Assembly (NCBI GenBank): GCA_020633295.1
Contig: JACKDW010000028.1
Coordinates: forward strand, 1-64,000
Length of the DNA stretch: 64,000 bases
Reading direction: 5' to 3'
Source of the DNA: Myxococcales bacterium
Lineage (GTDB): Bacteria > Myxococcota_A > Polyangia > Nannocystales > Nannocystaceae
Shown one piece after another: positions 43,340 to 53,274 of the stretch. How positions within the stretch are numbered: position 1 is the first letter of the stretch; each line of letters opens with the position of its first letter. The notes beneath the pieces are model-generated. The model was not told the DNA's origin. It was given only the letters and a program-made list of their open reading frames with translations, and did no database searches. Position numbers and translations under genes: made by a program.

Positions 43340-44236
43340 CTAGGCGCGCGCGGTCGTCTTCCAGGGCGTCAGGACGTCCGCGAGCAGATCACGCTGGAAC
43401 TGCGGGTGCAGGAAGCTCGCGCGGTGGACCTCGGGGTTGTAGTAGCGAAAGCGCAGGCCTGAGCGGCTCACGCGCTGCGGGTCGAAGTCGCCGACGGGGC
43501 ACAGGTCGCCCTTGCAGGCGTAGGAGAACGACCACAGCCCGCTGGGGAAGATGAGGTTGGAGTAGTTGTAGATCTGCACGCGAGCGAAGCTCGCGTCGAG
43601 GATCGAGAGCATGCGGCGCTGCACCGCGGGCTCGTGAGACGGGGACTCGGCCTGGGCGACGACGATGCCCTGGGGGCTCAGCGCGCGGTGGACCGCGGCG
43701 TAGAAGGCCTCGCCGAACAGCGGGACCGAGGGGCCGCCAGGATCGGTCGAGTCGACGATGATGAGGTCGTAGCGGCCTGCGGGCGCGCGCGAGATGAAGT
43801 CTAGCCCGTCGGAGATGATGACCTCGCAGCGCGGGTCCGCGAGCGCGCTGGCGGTCTCAGGGATGTGCTCGCGGCAGGCGTCGACGACGAGGCGGTCGAT
43901 CTCGACGAGCTCCACGAGCTCGACGCCCGGGTGGCGGAGGAGCTCGCGCGCGGCCCCGCCGTCGCCGCCGCCGATGATGAGCGCGCGCCGGACCTGGGAG
44001 TGCACGAACATCGGCACGTGGACGATCATCTCGTGATAGATGTGCTCGTCGCGGGTGCTGATCATCGCCACGCTGTCGATGAACAGCATGCGCCCGTAGC
44101 CGGCGGTCTCGACGACCGCGACGTGCTGGTGCTCGCTCTGCCGGGCCATCAGGGTGCGAACCACGCGGAAGCGCAGCTCGCTGATGTCGTGCAGGCGGTC
44201 GGTCGCCCACAGCGACAGTCGATCGGGTGTGCTCAT
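43340..44236 (-). CDS. speE: Spermidine synthase (polyamine aminopropyltransferase)
   Basis: A 298-residue enzyme that transfers an aminopropyl group from decarboxylated AdoMet to putrescine. It shows YGRMLFIDSVAMISTRDEHI, YHEMIVHVPM, the cofactor loop IIGGGDGGAARELL, VELVEIDRLV and the catalytic Asp region DLIIVDSTDPGGPS. The start ATG 44236 follows an AAGGAGCG ribosome site. It is convergent with the hydrolase gene. Its normal motifs contrast with the divergent paralogue at 41402. Confidence 0.93.
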   Translation of the reverse strand: MSTPDRLSLWATDRLHDISELRFRVVRTLMARQSEHQHVAVVETAGYGRMLFIDSVAMISTRDEHIYHEMIVHVPMFVHSQVRRALIIGGGDGGAARELLRHPGVELVELVEIDRLVVDACREHIPETASALADPRCEVIISDGLDFISRAPAGRYDLIIVDSTDPGGPSVPLFGEAFYAAVHRALSPQGIVVAQAESPSHEPAVQRRMLSILDASFARVQIYNYSNLIFPSGLWSFSYACKGDLCPVGDFDPQRVSRSGLRFRYYNPEVHRASFLHPQFQRDLLADVLTPWKTTARA

Positions 44237-44312
44237 GTTCGCGCTCCTTTCGTGCCGGGTGCTGACGGCAGCATCGCAGCGCGCTCCCGTCGAAGAAAGG
44301 GCGAGATCCGGC

Positions 44313-46499
44313 TCATCCCCCGTCGATGAGCTCAAACTCGCCCGCGAGCCGGAGATCGCGGGACGACGCGCCGACATCAACGCCGTACACGCCGACGGTC
44401 GGCGTCCACGCGCCCGCGCCGCTCGCGTCGTAGTGAGCGAGCTGCGACGCCGGCACGCGCATCCGCAGACGCGCGCGCGCGCCGGGCTCCAGCTCCACGC
44501 GGCCGAAGCCCGAGAGCGCGCGCACCGGCTGCTCGACCGCGCCGTCCGGCGCGCGCAGGTAGAGCTGCACGATCTCGGCGCCCGCGCGCGCGCCGGTGTT
44601 CTCGATCGTCAGCTCAACCACGAGCTCGCCGCTCGGCTCGAGCGTCGCCGGCGTGACGTCGAGCGCGCTGTACGCGAAGGTCGTGTAGGACAGCCCGTGG
44701 CCGAAGGCGAACTCGGGCTCCACGCCGTCGCGGTCCAGGTGCGTGTAGCCGTGGAAGCGCCCGTAGGCGACCTCGAGGCCGACGTGGTCGAAGCTCGGGA
44801 GGTGCCCCTCGTCGCGCGGCACGCTGACGGGCAGCTTGCCGGAGGGGTTGACCGCGCCGAGCAGCACGCCCGCGAGCGCGTGTCCGCCCTCCATCCCCGG
44901 GTACCACGCCATCAGGATCGCCGCGACCTCGTCGGCCCAGGGGCGCACGACGACGCTCGCGCCGGCCTCGACGACGACGATCGTCCGCGGGTTCTGGGCC
45001 GCGACCGCGAGGATCAGCTGCTCGTGTTCGGGGCGCAGCCGCAGGCTGTCGCGGTCGCCCCCGAGGTCGTTCTGCGGCAGGTTCTCGCCCTCGTCCTCGT
45101 GCGTGAGGCCGACGACGACGATCGCCGCGTCGGCGCCCGCGATCGCGGCGAGATCAGGCGCGTCGAGCTGGTCGCGCGGGAGCTCGCGCAGCTCGACGGC
45201 CGCGCCGGTGAGCGCCGCTCGCAAGCCGTCGATCGGGCTGGCCGCGGTCGTGGGGGTGACGGCGCTGCTGCCCTCGTCGCCGAGGTTGGCGATCGCCGCG
45301 AGCCCGCCGACGATCGCCACCGAGCCCAGCGCGTCCGCGTCGAGCGGCAGCGCCTCGCCGTCGTTCTTGAGCAGCACGATCGACTTCTCCGCGACCTCGC
45401 GGGCGAGCGCGCGGTGCTCGGCGCTCTCGACCACCGCAGGCCCCGGGTCGACCGGCGCGTCGAGCCCGAAGCACAGCTTGGTGCGGAGGATCCTGCGCAC
45501 CGCCGCGTCGATCACCTCCTCGTCGACGTCCCCGTCCACGACGGCCCCGACGAGGTCGTCGTCGAAGTACAGGCCCTGGGGCATCTCGATGTCGAGCCCG
45601 GCGCGCGCCGAGTCGACCGTGCTGTGGGTGCCGAGCACCCAGTCCGACTCGACGAAGCCGCGAAAGCCCCAGTCGCCCTTGAGGATCTCCGTCAGCAGCG
45701 GCGCGTTCTCGTCGCAGTAGGCGCCGTTGACCTGGTTGTACGCGCTCATGACCGAGCCGACGCCGCCCTCTCGGACCGCGCGGCGAAAGTGCGGCAGGTA
45801 GACCTCGTGCAGGGTGCGGGCGTCGATCGTCACGTTCACGTCGAAGCGCGTGTCCTCGATGCTGTTGGCGGCGAAGTGCTTGGCGCTGGCGATGACGTGC
45901 TGCTGCGCGCCGTGGATGAAGCCGAGCGCGAGCGCGCCCATGTGGAACGGATCCTCGGAGTAGGTCTCCTGCGCGCGCCCCCAGCCCGGGTGACGCAGCA
46001 CGTTCATGCAGGGCGCGAGCAGGACGTTGCCGCCCTTGGCGAGGGTCTCGAGGCCCATGGCCGCGCCGACGCGCTTCTCGAGCGCGGGATCCCAGGTCGC
46101 GCCCCGGGCCATGGCGACGGGGAACGCGGTCGCGTTGCCGGCCCGGACTCCGCGTGGCCCATCGACCATCTTGAGCGGCGGGACGCCGAGCGCCTCGTCG
46201 CCGCCCGCGTAGTACAGATCGTCGACCGGCGCGAGCTGGAGGCCGTGCATCTCGGCGACCTTCTGCTCCAGGCTCATCATAGCGAGCGTCTCGTCGACTT
46301 GGGCCTCGACCGCGAAGGCGTCGCACGCGAAGGCCTTGTTGCCGCTGGCGAGCGCCTCGTCGTCAAAGGCCTCGACCAGCTCGGGCTCGGGCGTCTGCGC
46401 GCCCGTCGTCCCGTCGCCGTCGTCCCCGCAGGACGCCGTCGCGCCGAGCAGCGAGCAGGCCGCGAGCAGCGCCCACACGCGGGCGAGCGGGGCGCTCAC
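44313..46499 (-). CDS. Glycoside hydrolase family 3 lipoprotein (beta-glucosidase-like)
   Basis: A 728-residue enzyme from GTG 46499. The signal peptide (LARVWALLAACSLLGATASC) has a lipobox, so it is lipid-anchored. The GH3 N-terminal barrel has MVDGPRGVRAGNATAFP, KHFAANSIEDTRFD and the nucleophile Asp in GFVESDWVLGTHST. The second domain has VVEAGASVVVRPW and GMEGGHALAGVLLG, and the end is a fibronectin-III-like domain (GHGLSYTTFAYSALDV). The frame stays open upstream through a 12-bp tandem repeat, so longer starts exist but would lack a proper signal. It probably releases glucose-type sugars from oligosaccharides. Confidence 0.88.
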   Translation of the reverse strand: MSAPLARVWALLAACSLLGATASCGDDGDGTTGAQTPEPELVEAFDDEALASGNKAFACDAFAVEAQVDETLAMMSLEQKVAEMHGLQLAPVDDLYYAGGDEALGVPPLKMVDGPRGVRAGNATAFPVAMARGATWDPALEKRVGAAMGLETLAKGGNVLLAPCMNVLRHPGWGRAQETYSEDPFHMGALALGFIHGAQQHVIASAKHFAANSIEDTRFDVNVTIDARTLHEVYLPHFRRAVREGGVGSVMSAYNQVNGAYCDENAPLLTEILKGDWGFRGFVESDWVLGTHSTVDSARAGLDIEMPQGLYFDDDLVGAVVDGDVDEEVIDAAVRRILRTKLCFGLDAPVDPGPAVVESAEHRALAREVAEKSIVLLKNDGEALPLDADALGSVAIVGGLAAIANLGDEGSSAVTPTTAASPIDGLRAALTGAAVELRELPRDQLDAPDLAAIAGADAAIVVVGLTHEDEGENLPQNDLGGDRDSLRLRPEHEQLILAVAAQNPRTIVVVEAGASVVVRPWADEVAAILMAWYPGMEGGHALAGVLLGAVNPSGKLPVSVPRDEGHLPSFDHVGLEVAYGRFHGYTHLDRDGVEPEFAFGHGLSYTTFAYSALDVTPATLEPSGELVVELTIENTGARAGAEIVQLYLRAPDGAVEQPVRALSGFGRVELEPGARARLRMRVPASQLAHYDASGAGAWTPTVGVYGVDVGASSRDLRLAGEFELIDGG

Positions 46500-46526
46500 G
46501 GGCGCGCTCGCAGGATCGTGTCCAGC

Positions 46527-46586
46527 GTTTCCAGGAGCGGTTCCAGGAGCGGTTCCAGGAGCGTTTCCAGGAGCGTTTCCAGGAGC
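46527..46586. repeat. Five 12-bp tandem repeats
   Basis: Five head-to-tail copies of G(G/T)TTCCAGGAGC, with a degenerate copy just before (GTGTCCAGC at 46518). They lie immediately upstream of the chosen start of the GH3 gene and are kept in multiples of three bases (GNAP/GTAP repeats if translated). They could be an operator array or the coding part of a longer N-terminus. Confidence 0.85.
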
Positions 46587-46786
46587 AGGCGAAGCCAGGA
46601 ACTGGGCGGGTCGAATGCGCGACATCACGCGCGATGGTCGACAGCGACGCGCGCGGGCGTCAAGCCAATCGTGTCGTCGCGGCCGCGCGCGCGGCGCGTG
46701 GGTTGTATCACCCACTTCGCGCGTCGTCGCGCTACGCTGTGGCTGGTCCGGCCCGGAACGAGAGGACCGCGGAGCAACTCACGTCG

Positions 46787-48862
46787 ATGGATCAACCCGA
46801 GAACGGCCCCTCCCAGAGCATCAGCCAGCCCCCCGCCAGCGGCGAGCGCGACGCGAACGCGGGGTCGAGCATATCCGGCAAGAAGCCCACGAGCTCGCCG
46901 GGCGCGGGTGCCTCGACGTCACGCGCGGCGACCGAGGTCGACTCGGCCGAGCCGAGCCAGCAGGAGCTCGAGCGCCAGCGGAGACGGGACTTCATCCGCC
47001 GGCACACGCGTCGCTGGCAGAACAACATCGCGCGGTGGCTCGGCGTCAGCAGGACCGATCGCGACCGCGTGGTCGCGAGCATGCTGAAGACGCCCAAGAG
47101 CGATCGCGTGACCTACTGGTTCCAGCTGATCCTCTCGCTCGGGATCGCGACGATCGGGCTCGTGCTCAACAGCACGGGCGTCGTCATCGGCGCGATGCTC
47201 ATCTCGCCGCTGATGGGCCCGATCGTCGGGCTCGGCATGGGCCTCGCGATCGGCTCGCCGTTCTTGACGCTGCGCTCGGCGACCCGCGTGGCGTCGAGCA
47301 TCCTGGGCGTGCTCCTGCTGGCGGCCGTCCTGACCATGCTCCTGCCGTTCACGCAGGTCACCCCGGAGATCTCGGCGCGGACATCCCCGACGGCGCTCGA
47401 TCTGATGGTCGCGTGCTTCTGCGCGCTCGCGGCCGGCTTCACGACGATCCGCACGAGCTCCGACACGGTCTCGGCGGCCGCCGGCACCGCGATCGGCATC
47501 TCGCTCGTCCCGCCGCTGTGCGTGTCGGGCTTCGGCCTCGGGACGGCGGACTTCTCGATCTTCCGCAACGCGCTGCTGCTGTTCACCGCCAACTTCTGCG
47601 CGATCCTGCTGTTCACGGTCCTGCTGTTCCTGCTGACCGGCTTCAACCACATCAACGTCGATCGCCACGAGGCCCAGGACATCCAGGCCGAGGGGTTCAT
47701 CGCGCGCTTCGCCGCGCGCCTGCGCTCGCTGTTCGGCAGCAACCTCGGCCCCGTGTTCCGCTTCTTGATGCCGGTGCTGTTCGTGACGGCGGTCTACGTG
47801 CCGCTGCGGCACGCGCTGAAGAGCGTCGCGTGGCAGGTCGAGGCGCGCTCGCAGATCGAGGCGATCGTCGCCGAGTACACGCCCGGCGACCTCTCGGTCA
47901 CGACCAACCTGACTGTAGAGCCAGGTCGCATCGTGCTGCGGCTCGTGCTCATGGCGTCGCCCGAGGAGGCGCGGCGCATCGAGCACGAGCTCGAGACGCG
48001 GGTCGCCGCGGCCGCCAACGTCGTGCCCCACGTCGAGGTCCTGCCGGTCCCGGACTTCCAGTCGCTGCAGAAGATCGCGAGCGCGTCGAAGTCGACGATC
48101 GCCGCGCCCGACGCCGCGATCCCGATCAAGAAGCCGCCGGATCTCGACGACGTCAACGCGCGCGTCGAGGCCTGCCTGCTGACGAGCTGGCCCGAGGCCG
48201 CCGGCGAGTTCCTCTCGTGGGACATGTCCTTCGATGACGTGGGCGCGCCCGTCATCGAGCTCGTGCACACCGGGCCGCCGATCGGCAAGGTCGCCGAGCC
48301 GCTGCTCGGGCGCGCGCTCTCCAACGCGCTCGAGTCCGAGGTGATCGTCCGCGATCACGCGATCGACGTGACCCGCCGGAGCGCGACCAAGGGCTTCCTC
48401 AGCGCCTGGATCCCGACGCTCGCGCGCGCGCTCGCGGACATCCAGCGCGCGCCCGAGCTCCGCGCCTGCGTCACGCGCGGGCACGAGGTGATCGTCGTCA
48501 ACCCGGCGCCCGCGCCGGCGCTGCCCGAGCCAGCCGATTCGAAGGCGGGCAAGCGGCGCCGCGACGAGGAGGAGCCCGCGCCGCCGCCTCCGCCGCCGCT
48601 CGTCGTGCCGGATCCGCACGAGGCCATCGCCGACGCGCTGCTCGCCATGGCGGGGCCGCGCGTCGAGGTGCACAACGGCGAGCGCTGGTCCGTTTACCTG
48701 TCCAGTAAGGCATGTGTCGCGGAGACCCCGGCGCCCGCCGAGCCGGCGCCGAAGCCGGTCGCGCCCGCGAGCGCGCCGCCCCCCCCCGCAGAGGACGCGA
48801 AGGCGCCCGCGCCGACTCAGCCGGCTCAGCCGGCGCCGCCCCCCGCCGCCGCGCAGCCCTGA
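46787..48862 (+). CDS. DUF389 (TIGR00341-type) membrane protein
   Basis: A 691-residue protein, start ATG 46787. A ~60-residue Ser/Pro/Gly-rich N-terminus precedes a basic segment (QRRRDFIRRHTRRWQNNIARW). The DUF389 membrane core follows, with about six helices and the signature GVVIGAMLISPLMGPIVGLGMGL, where residues AMLISPLMGP are the family's hallmark. A soluble C-terminal domain then ends in a long Pro/Ala-rich tail. The family's role is unsettled. It is divergent from the GH3 gene. Confidence 0.85.
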   Translation: MDQPENGPSQSISQPPASGERDANAGSSISGKKPTSSPGAGASTSRAATEVDSAEPSQQELERQRRRDFIRRHTRRWQNNIARWLGVSRTDRDRVVASMLKTPKSDRVTYWFQLILSLGIATIGLVLNSTGVVIGAMLISPLMGPIVGLGMGLAIGSPFLTLRSATRVASSILGVLLLAAVLTMLLPFTQVTPEISARTSPTALDLMVACFCALAAGFTTIRTSSDTVSAAAGTAIGISLVPPLCVSGFGLGTADFSIFRNALLLFTANFCAILLFTVLLFLLTGFNHINVDRHEAQDIQAEGFIARFAARLRSLFGSNLGPVFRFLMPVLFVTAVYVPLRHALKSVAWQVEARSQIEAIVAEYTPGDLSVTTNLTVEPGRIVLRLVLMASPEEARRIEHELETRVAAAANVVPHVEVLPVPDFQSLQKIASASKSTIAAPDAAIPIKKPPDLDDVNARVEACLLTSWPEAAGEFLSWDMSFDDVGAPVIELVHTGPPIGKVAEPLLGRALSNALESEVIVRDHAIDVTRRSATKGFLSAWIPTLARALADIQRAPELRACVTRGHEVIVVNPAPAPALPEPADSKAGKRRRDEEEPAPPPPPPLVVPDPHEAIADALLAMAGPRVEVHNGERWSVYLSSKACVAETPAPAEPAPKPVAPASAPPPPAEDAKAPAPTQPAQPAPPPAAAQP

Positions 48863-48956
48863 GTCACGCGCGCGCGCGCGAACCGGCGAGGACGGTCGTG
48901 CGCGCGCGCCCTCGCTGGCGAGCGGCCCGCGTCTGTGGGTATGATCCTCGACGTCC

Positions 48957-50129
48957 ATGTCGGTACTCTCCACGGACCTCGAGGTCGCGCCCGAGTGTCA
49001 GGTCCCGCGCCTCGACTTCGAGCTCACGCCGGGCTGCGACCACCGCTGCGCGCACTGCTACAACGTCTGGACCGCGCGCGACGACGACGCGCAGGCCGGC
49101 TACGACACGGGCGGGCAGCTCTCGACGCCCGAGCTGCTCGCGCTGATGGACAAGGCGGTGACGCAGAGCGGCGCGCGTCACATCACGATCACCGGCGGCG
49201 AGCCGCTGCTGCGCAAGGACGCGATCGAGATCATCGCGCGCGCCTGCCAGCTCGTCGACAGCGTGCACCTGATCACCAACGGCAGCCACGTGCCGGCCGC
49301 GGCGGCGGCGGCCCTGGCGAGCGCGGGGCTGCGCTCGGCCCAGCTCACGCTGCTCAGCGCGGACCGAGCGCGCCACGATCGCCTCAAGGGCGCGGTGTGC
49401 TTCGACGACACGGTGCGCGCCGCGGTCGAGCTGGTCGACGCGGGCGTGCCCGTGCAGGTCTGCTTCGTCGCCATGCGCGAGAACTGCGACGACTTCGAAG
49501 GCGTGCTCGAGCTGTGCCTCGCGCTCGGCGTCCGCTCGCTCTCGTACAACCGGATGTCGCCGACCGGCGGCGCGATCCACCACATCGCGCGGCTGATGCC
49601 GACGCCTGAGCAGGTCGAGCGCAACCTCGACGTCGCCGAGCGCCTGGGCCGCGCGTGGGGCATCTCGGTCGGCACCGCGATGCCCATCCCGCCCTGCCTG
49701 ATCCGCCACGAGCGCTACACCTGGGTGCGCTTCGGCTTCTGCAGCACGGGCACGAGCTCGCCCAACATCGTCATCGACGCGGCCGGCAACGTCCGCAGCT
49801 GCAACCTCGCCTCGGGCGTCATGGGCAACCTCGTGCGCCAGGACTGGGCCGAGATCTACCGCGTGCCGTACCAGCGCGTGTTCCGGCGCAACGTGCCCGA
49901 GATGTGCCGCGGCTGCGCCTACGAGCGCTCGTGTCAGGGCGGCTGCAAGGAGAGCGGCTACGCGACCTTCGGCTCGCACACCCACGTCGAGCCGTTCATC
50001 TACCTCGCGCAGCACCCGGAGTGGCGCGACGCGGTGGCCGGCGCGATCACGCAGGATGAGGTCGTGCCGATGGAGCGCCTGCGCAGGCGCGGCCCGCCGA
50101 AGCCCGCCGTCGCGCCGGAGGCCCCGTGA
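48957..50129 (+). CDS. Radical SAM/SPASM peptide maturase
   Basis: A 390-residue enzyme. The radical SAM cluster motif CDHRCAHC is at residues 27-34; ITITGGEPLLRKD is the GGE motif. The C-terminal SPASM region has cysteines in FGFCSTGTSS, VRSCNLASG, EMCRGCAYERSCQGGCKESG for extra iron-sulfur clusters. This layout is typical of enzymes that crosslink or alter residues in ribosomal peptides. Its stop overlaps the GTG of the next gene. With the precursor-like genes at 53275-54956 it forms a putative RiPP cluster; the modification made is unknown. Confidence 0.88.
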   Translation: MSVLSTDLEVAPECQVPRLDFELTPGCDHRCAHCYNVWTARDDDAQAGYDTGGQLSTPELLALMDKAVTQSGARHITITGGEPLLRKDAIEIIARACQLVDSVHLITNGSHVPAAAAAALASAGLRSAQLTLLSADRARHDRLKGAVCFDDTVRAAVELVDAGVPVQVCFVAMRENCDDFEGVLELCLALGVRSLSYNRMSPTGGAIHHIARLMPTPEQVERNLDVAERLGRAWGISVGTAMPIPPCLIRHERYTWVRFGFCSTGTSSPNIVIDAAGNVRSCNLASGVMGNLVRQDWAEIYRVPYQRVFRRNVPEMCRGCAYERSCQGGCKESGYATFGSHTHVEPFIYLAQHPEWRDAVAGAITQDEVVPMERLRRRGPPKPAVAPEAP

Positions 50130-52392
50130 GCGCCGCGGGCGGGCGGACGCCCGCGGTCCTGCTGATCTCGCCGGGGATCATCAAGTGGACCGACATGGAC
50201 TTCGGGCTCCCGCACCTGGTGAGCGTCGGCGGCTACCTGCGCGCGCACACCGGCGTGCGCGTCGAGCTGCTCGATCTCAACTACGAGGGCGGCGATCACA
50301 AGCAGCTGCTCGAGACGCTCGCGCGCCTCGGGCCGTACCTGATGATCGGGCTGTCGTGCTACTCGAGCTTCGACTACATGCGCGTGATGACGCTGGCGCG
50401 CTTCCTCAAGCGCCACTACCCGGACGTGCCGCTCGTCACCGGGGGCTACCACGCGAGCGCGCTCCCGGGCGACGTCGTGTACGAGGGCGGGCCGTTCGAC
50501 GCGGTGGTCGTCGGCGAGGGCGAGCGGCCGATGCGGCGGATCGTCGAGCAGCTGCTCGGCGGCGGCGCGCTGACGCCGGGCGTGCACGGCCCCGATCAGA
50601 TCGAGGATCTCGACGAGCTGCCGCCGTACCAGTGGGAGCTGCTGGGCCGCTACTGGCCGCGGGCCAAGGCGATCGGGCGCAAGTTCCAGATCTACCTCGC
50701 GCGCGGCTGCCCGTATCACTGCACCTTCTGCATGGAGCGGGCGAAGAGCGGCTACAAGTGGCGCGCGTACACGGCCGAGCGCGCCGTCGACGAGCTGCGG
50801 CGCCTGAGCACGTTCACCGACCTCGGGCACTGGGTCATCAACGTCGCCGATCCGCTGTTCGGCTTTAACCGGCGCTGGCGCAGGACCGTGCTCGAGGGGA
50901 TCATCCGCCACGAGCTGTTCCCGCGCCAGTACTGGACGCTGACGCGCTCGGACGACCTGGTCGACGACGACGTCGCGCTGCTCGCCAAGGCGCGCTTCTC
51001 GATCGGCATCGGCCTCGAGAGCGGCAGCCCCGAGATGCTCGTGCGCATGCAGAAGGGCAACAAGCCCGAGCAGTACCTCGAGGCCATCCAGCGGCTCGCG
51101 CGGCTGAGCCTCAAGCACGGGCTCAACTGGGCGACCAACATCATCATCGGGCACCCCGGCGAGACGCCCGAGACGCTGCGCGAGACTCGCGACTTCATGC
51201 GCCGGCTGTTCACCTCGGCCGGCGAGACCTGTGGTTGGCTCTCGATCGATCCGTTCCGCCTGTACCCCGGCGCGCAGGTCCACGAGACCATGCAGACGTG
51301 GAGCGCCGAGCACGGCGCGCGCTTCTATCACCCGCGCTGGTGGACGCGCTGGTACGACGGCCCGTTCCGCGCCGAGCACATCGACCCGAGCCGCGCGCTC
51401 GACTTCGAGGGCCGCGTGCGCTTCATGTACGAGGCCTACGCGCCGATCGTGCAGGAGATCATCCGCCGCTTCCGCGGCCAGGGGCGCTCGGTCGATCGCG
51501 TGTTCGCCCGCAGCCTCGCGGAGCAGGCCAAGCAGATGAGCCCGACGACCCGCGACTACATCCTGCGGCAGGGGCAGCGGGCCAAGGCCGCGCTCGCGCG
51601 CGAGCGCCCCAGCCACGGGCTGGTGCGCCACAAGCCGACGGTGCACGTGCCGATCGGGCTGCACGTGAAGGACCCGTGGGTGCGGCGCCGCGAGGAGGCG
51701 GTCCGGCGGCTGCTCGAGGACGGCGTGCTGCGGACCGCCGATCTGATCGAGGCGCTCCTGCAGGTCGCGCCGGAGCGCTACATGGCCGAGGACGACGCGC
51801 AGGCGCTGCTGCTCGATCGCCTCCCGCGCCTGGACGCGCCCGAGGGCGCGCTGCCGCCGGCGCTCGGGGTGCGGCTGCTCGCCATGGGCCTCGAGGCGCT
51901 CGAGCCGGCGATCGGCGACGTCGTCGCCGACATGACCGCAGTGACAGGTTATACCGCCGCGGTGCTCGCGGGCCTCGTCGGCGAGGCCGGGCGCGTGCTC
52001 GCGGTGCACCCGTCCGCGGGCGGGTCGGGGCAGCGGGTCGCCGAGTCGCTCGCGGCGCTGCCCCGCGTCGAGCTGATCTGCCAGGAGCTCGCGTGGGGCC
52101 TCGACCCGCCCGAGCCGCTCGACGGGATGTGGATCGGCGCCGCGCTCCCGCGCTTCCCGAGCCGCTGGCTCCCGCGCCTGCGCGATCCGGAGGGCCGCGC
52201 GATCGCGTTCCTCGGCCCGCGCTTCCGCCCGCAGGATCTCGTGTCGCTGACGCGCCGCGGCGAGGCGCTCGAGGAGCGCGTCGTCGCGCGCGCGCGCGTG
52301 CCCGTGCTCGCCGGCCCGGCAGCTGGATCGCGGCGCGCCAGGCCGCGCCGCGTCGCGAGGACGTCGCGGCCGCGCGCGCCGGATCGGTCTGA
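50126..52392 (+). CDS. B12-binding radical SAM enzyme with PCMT-like C-terminus
   Basis: About 755 residues from GTG 50126. An N-terminal B12-binding-type domain (PHLVSVGGYLRAHTG, DVPLVTGGYHASALPGDVV) is followed by a radical SAM barrel with GCPYHCTFCMERA and FSIGIGLESGSPEML. The C-terminal ~210 residues (DLIEALLQVAPERYMAEDDA, DMTAVTGYTAAVLAGLVGEA) resemble protein-L-isoaspartate O-methyltransferase but lack the usual acidic-Gly AdoMet loop. The frame read straight ends at 52429. A -1 shift near 52318 gives a more natural end (GSWIAARQAAPRREDVAAA) with stop at 52390-52392, just before the next ATG. B12 radical SAM enzymes often methylate unactivated carbons. Confidence 0.8.
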
Positions 52393-52395
52393 CCG

Positions 52396-53188
52396 ATGGA
52401 GCAGATCGACGAGCGCGCGGACGAGCTGATCCAGCTCGAGCGCAGCGAGCACGCGGCGCTCTGCTACCACGTGCTCGCGCACCTCGATCTCGGGCGCGAC
52501 GCGGCCTCGATCTACGACCGCGCGCGGCCGCAGCGTCCGTGGGTCGCGGCGCTGCGGACCGCGTACGCGCGCGCGCCGGGTCGGCTGCGGCTGCAGTTCA
52601 TGGGCGTCGAGGCCACGTCGCGCGCCGAGCTCGAGGGCTGGCTGCGCGGCCCGGGACTCGATCCGGCCCTGCGGGACGCGCCCGGCCAGGCGCTCGCCGA
52701 GGCGTTCCTGCGCGCGCTGGCGCAGGAGCGCCCGCGGGTCGCCGTCGGGGGCGCGCTCGAGCGCGAGCGCGAGCGCGAGCTCCTGGGCGCGATCACCCGC
52801 CTCCGCGCGGTGCTGTGGGAGACGACGACCGGCCCGCCGCCGCTGACCATCGTCGACTGCCCGGCGCTCGGGTGGTGCAGGGCGCGCGAGCCATCGCGGC
52901 CGCGGCGGCGCCGCGCCGCGCCGGGTCGTCGGCGTCTCGCTCGCGCGCCCGGCGGAGCACGTGATCCTTCAGGTCTTCCACGAGGAGACGCACCGCGTCA
53001 CGGATCCGCTCGTGCTGCGCGGCCGGTCACATGGCGCAAGGGACACGCGGGTCGGGCAGCCGGGGCACGCGCTGCACGAGGAGCTCGAGCGCGCCGCGGT
53101 CGAGGCCGGGCAGGCGATCATCGACGTCCGCGCGCCGGAATTGCGGGCCGCCTATCACCGCTGGCGCGCGCGCTTCGGCGTCGCGTGA
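52396..53188 (+). CDS. HEXXH-containing protein of the putative RiPP cluster (frameshifted here)
   Basis: Starts at ATG 52396, 3 bases after the preceding stop. The first 158 residues are helical (HAALCYHVLAHLDLGRDAAS). The reading frame must then move by -1 near 52870 and again near 52920 to continue as RVVQGARAIAAAAAPRR and VVGVSLARPAEHVILQ. It ends at the stop at 53188, which gives 264 residues. The last part contains VFHEETHRVTDP, an HEXXH zinc motif, and LHEELERAAVEAG. It may be the protease that releases the peptide, but no family is recognised. Both shifts are equivalent to one missing base. Confidence 0.6.
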
Positions 53189-53274
53189 GGCCGACGAGCC
53201 GCTCACGTCGCGTCAGCTTGCGAGCGCGGCCCGGGGCGGTGGATACTCGCGGATATCGCCTCGCGAGGTCCCCA

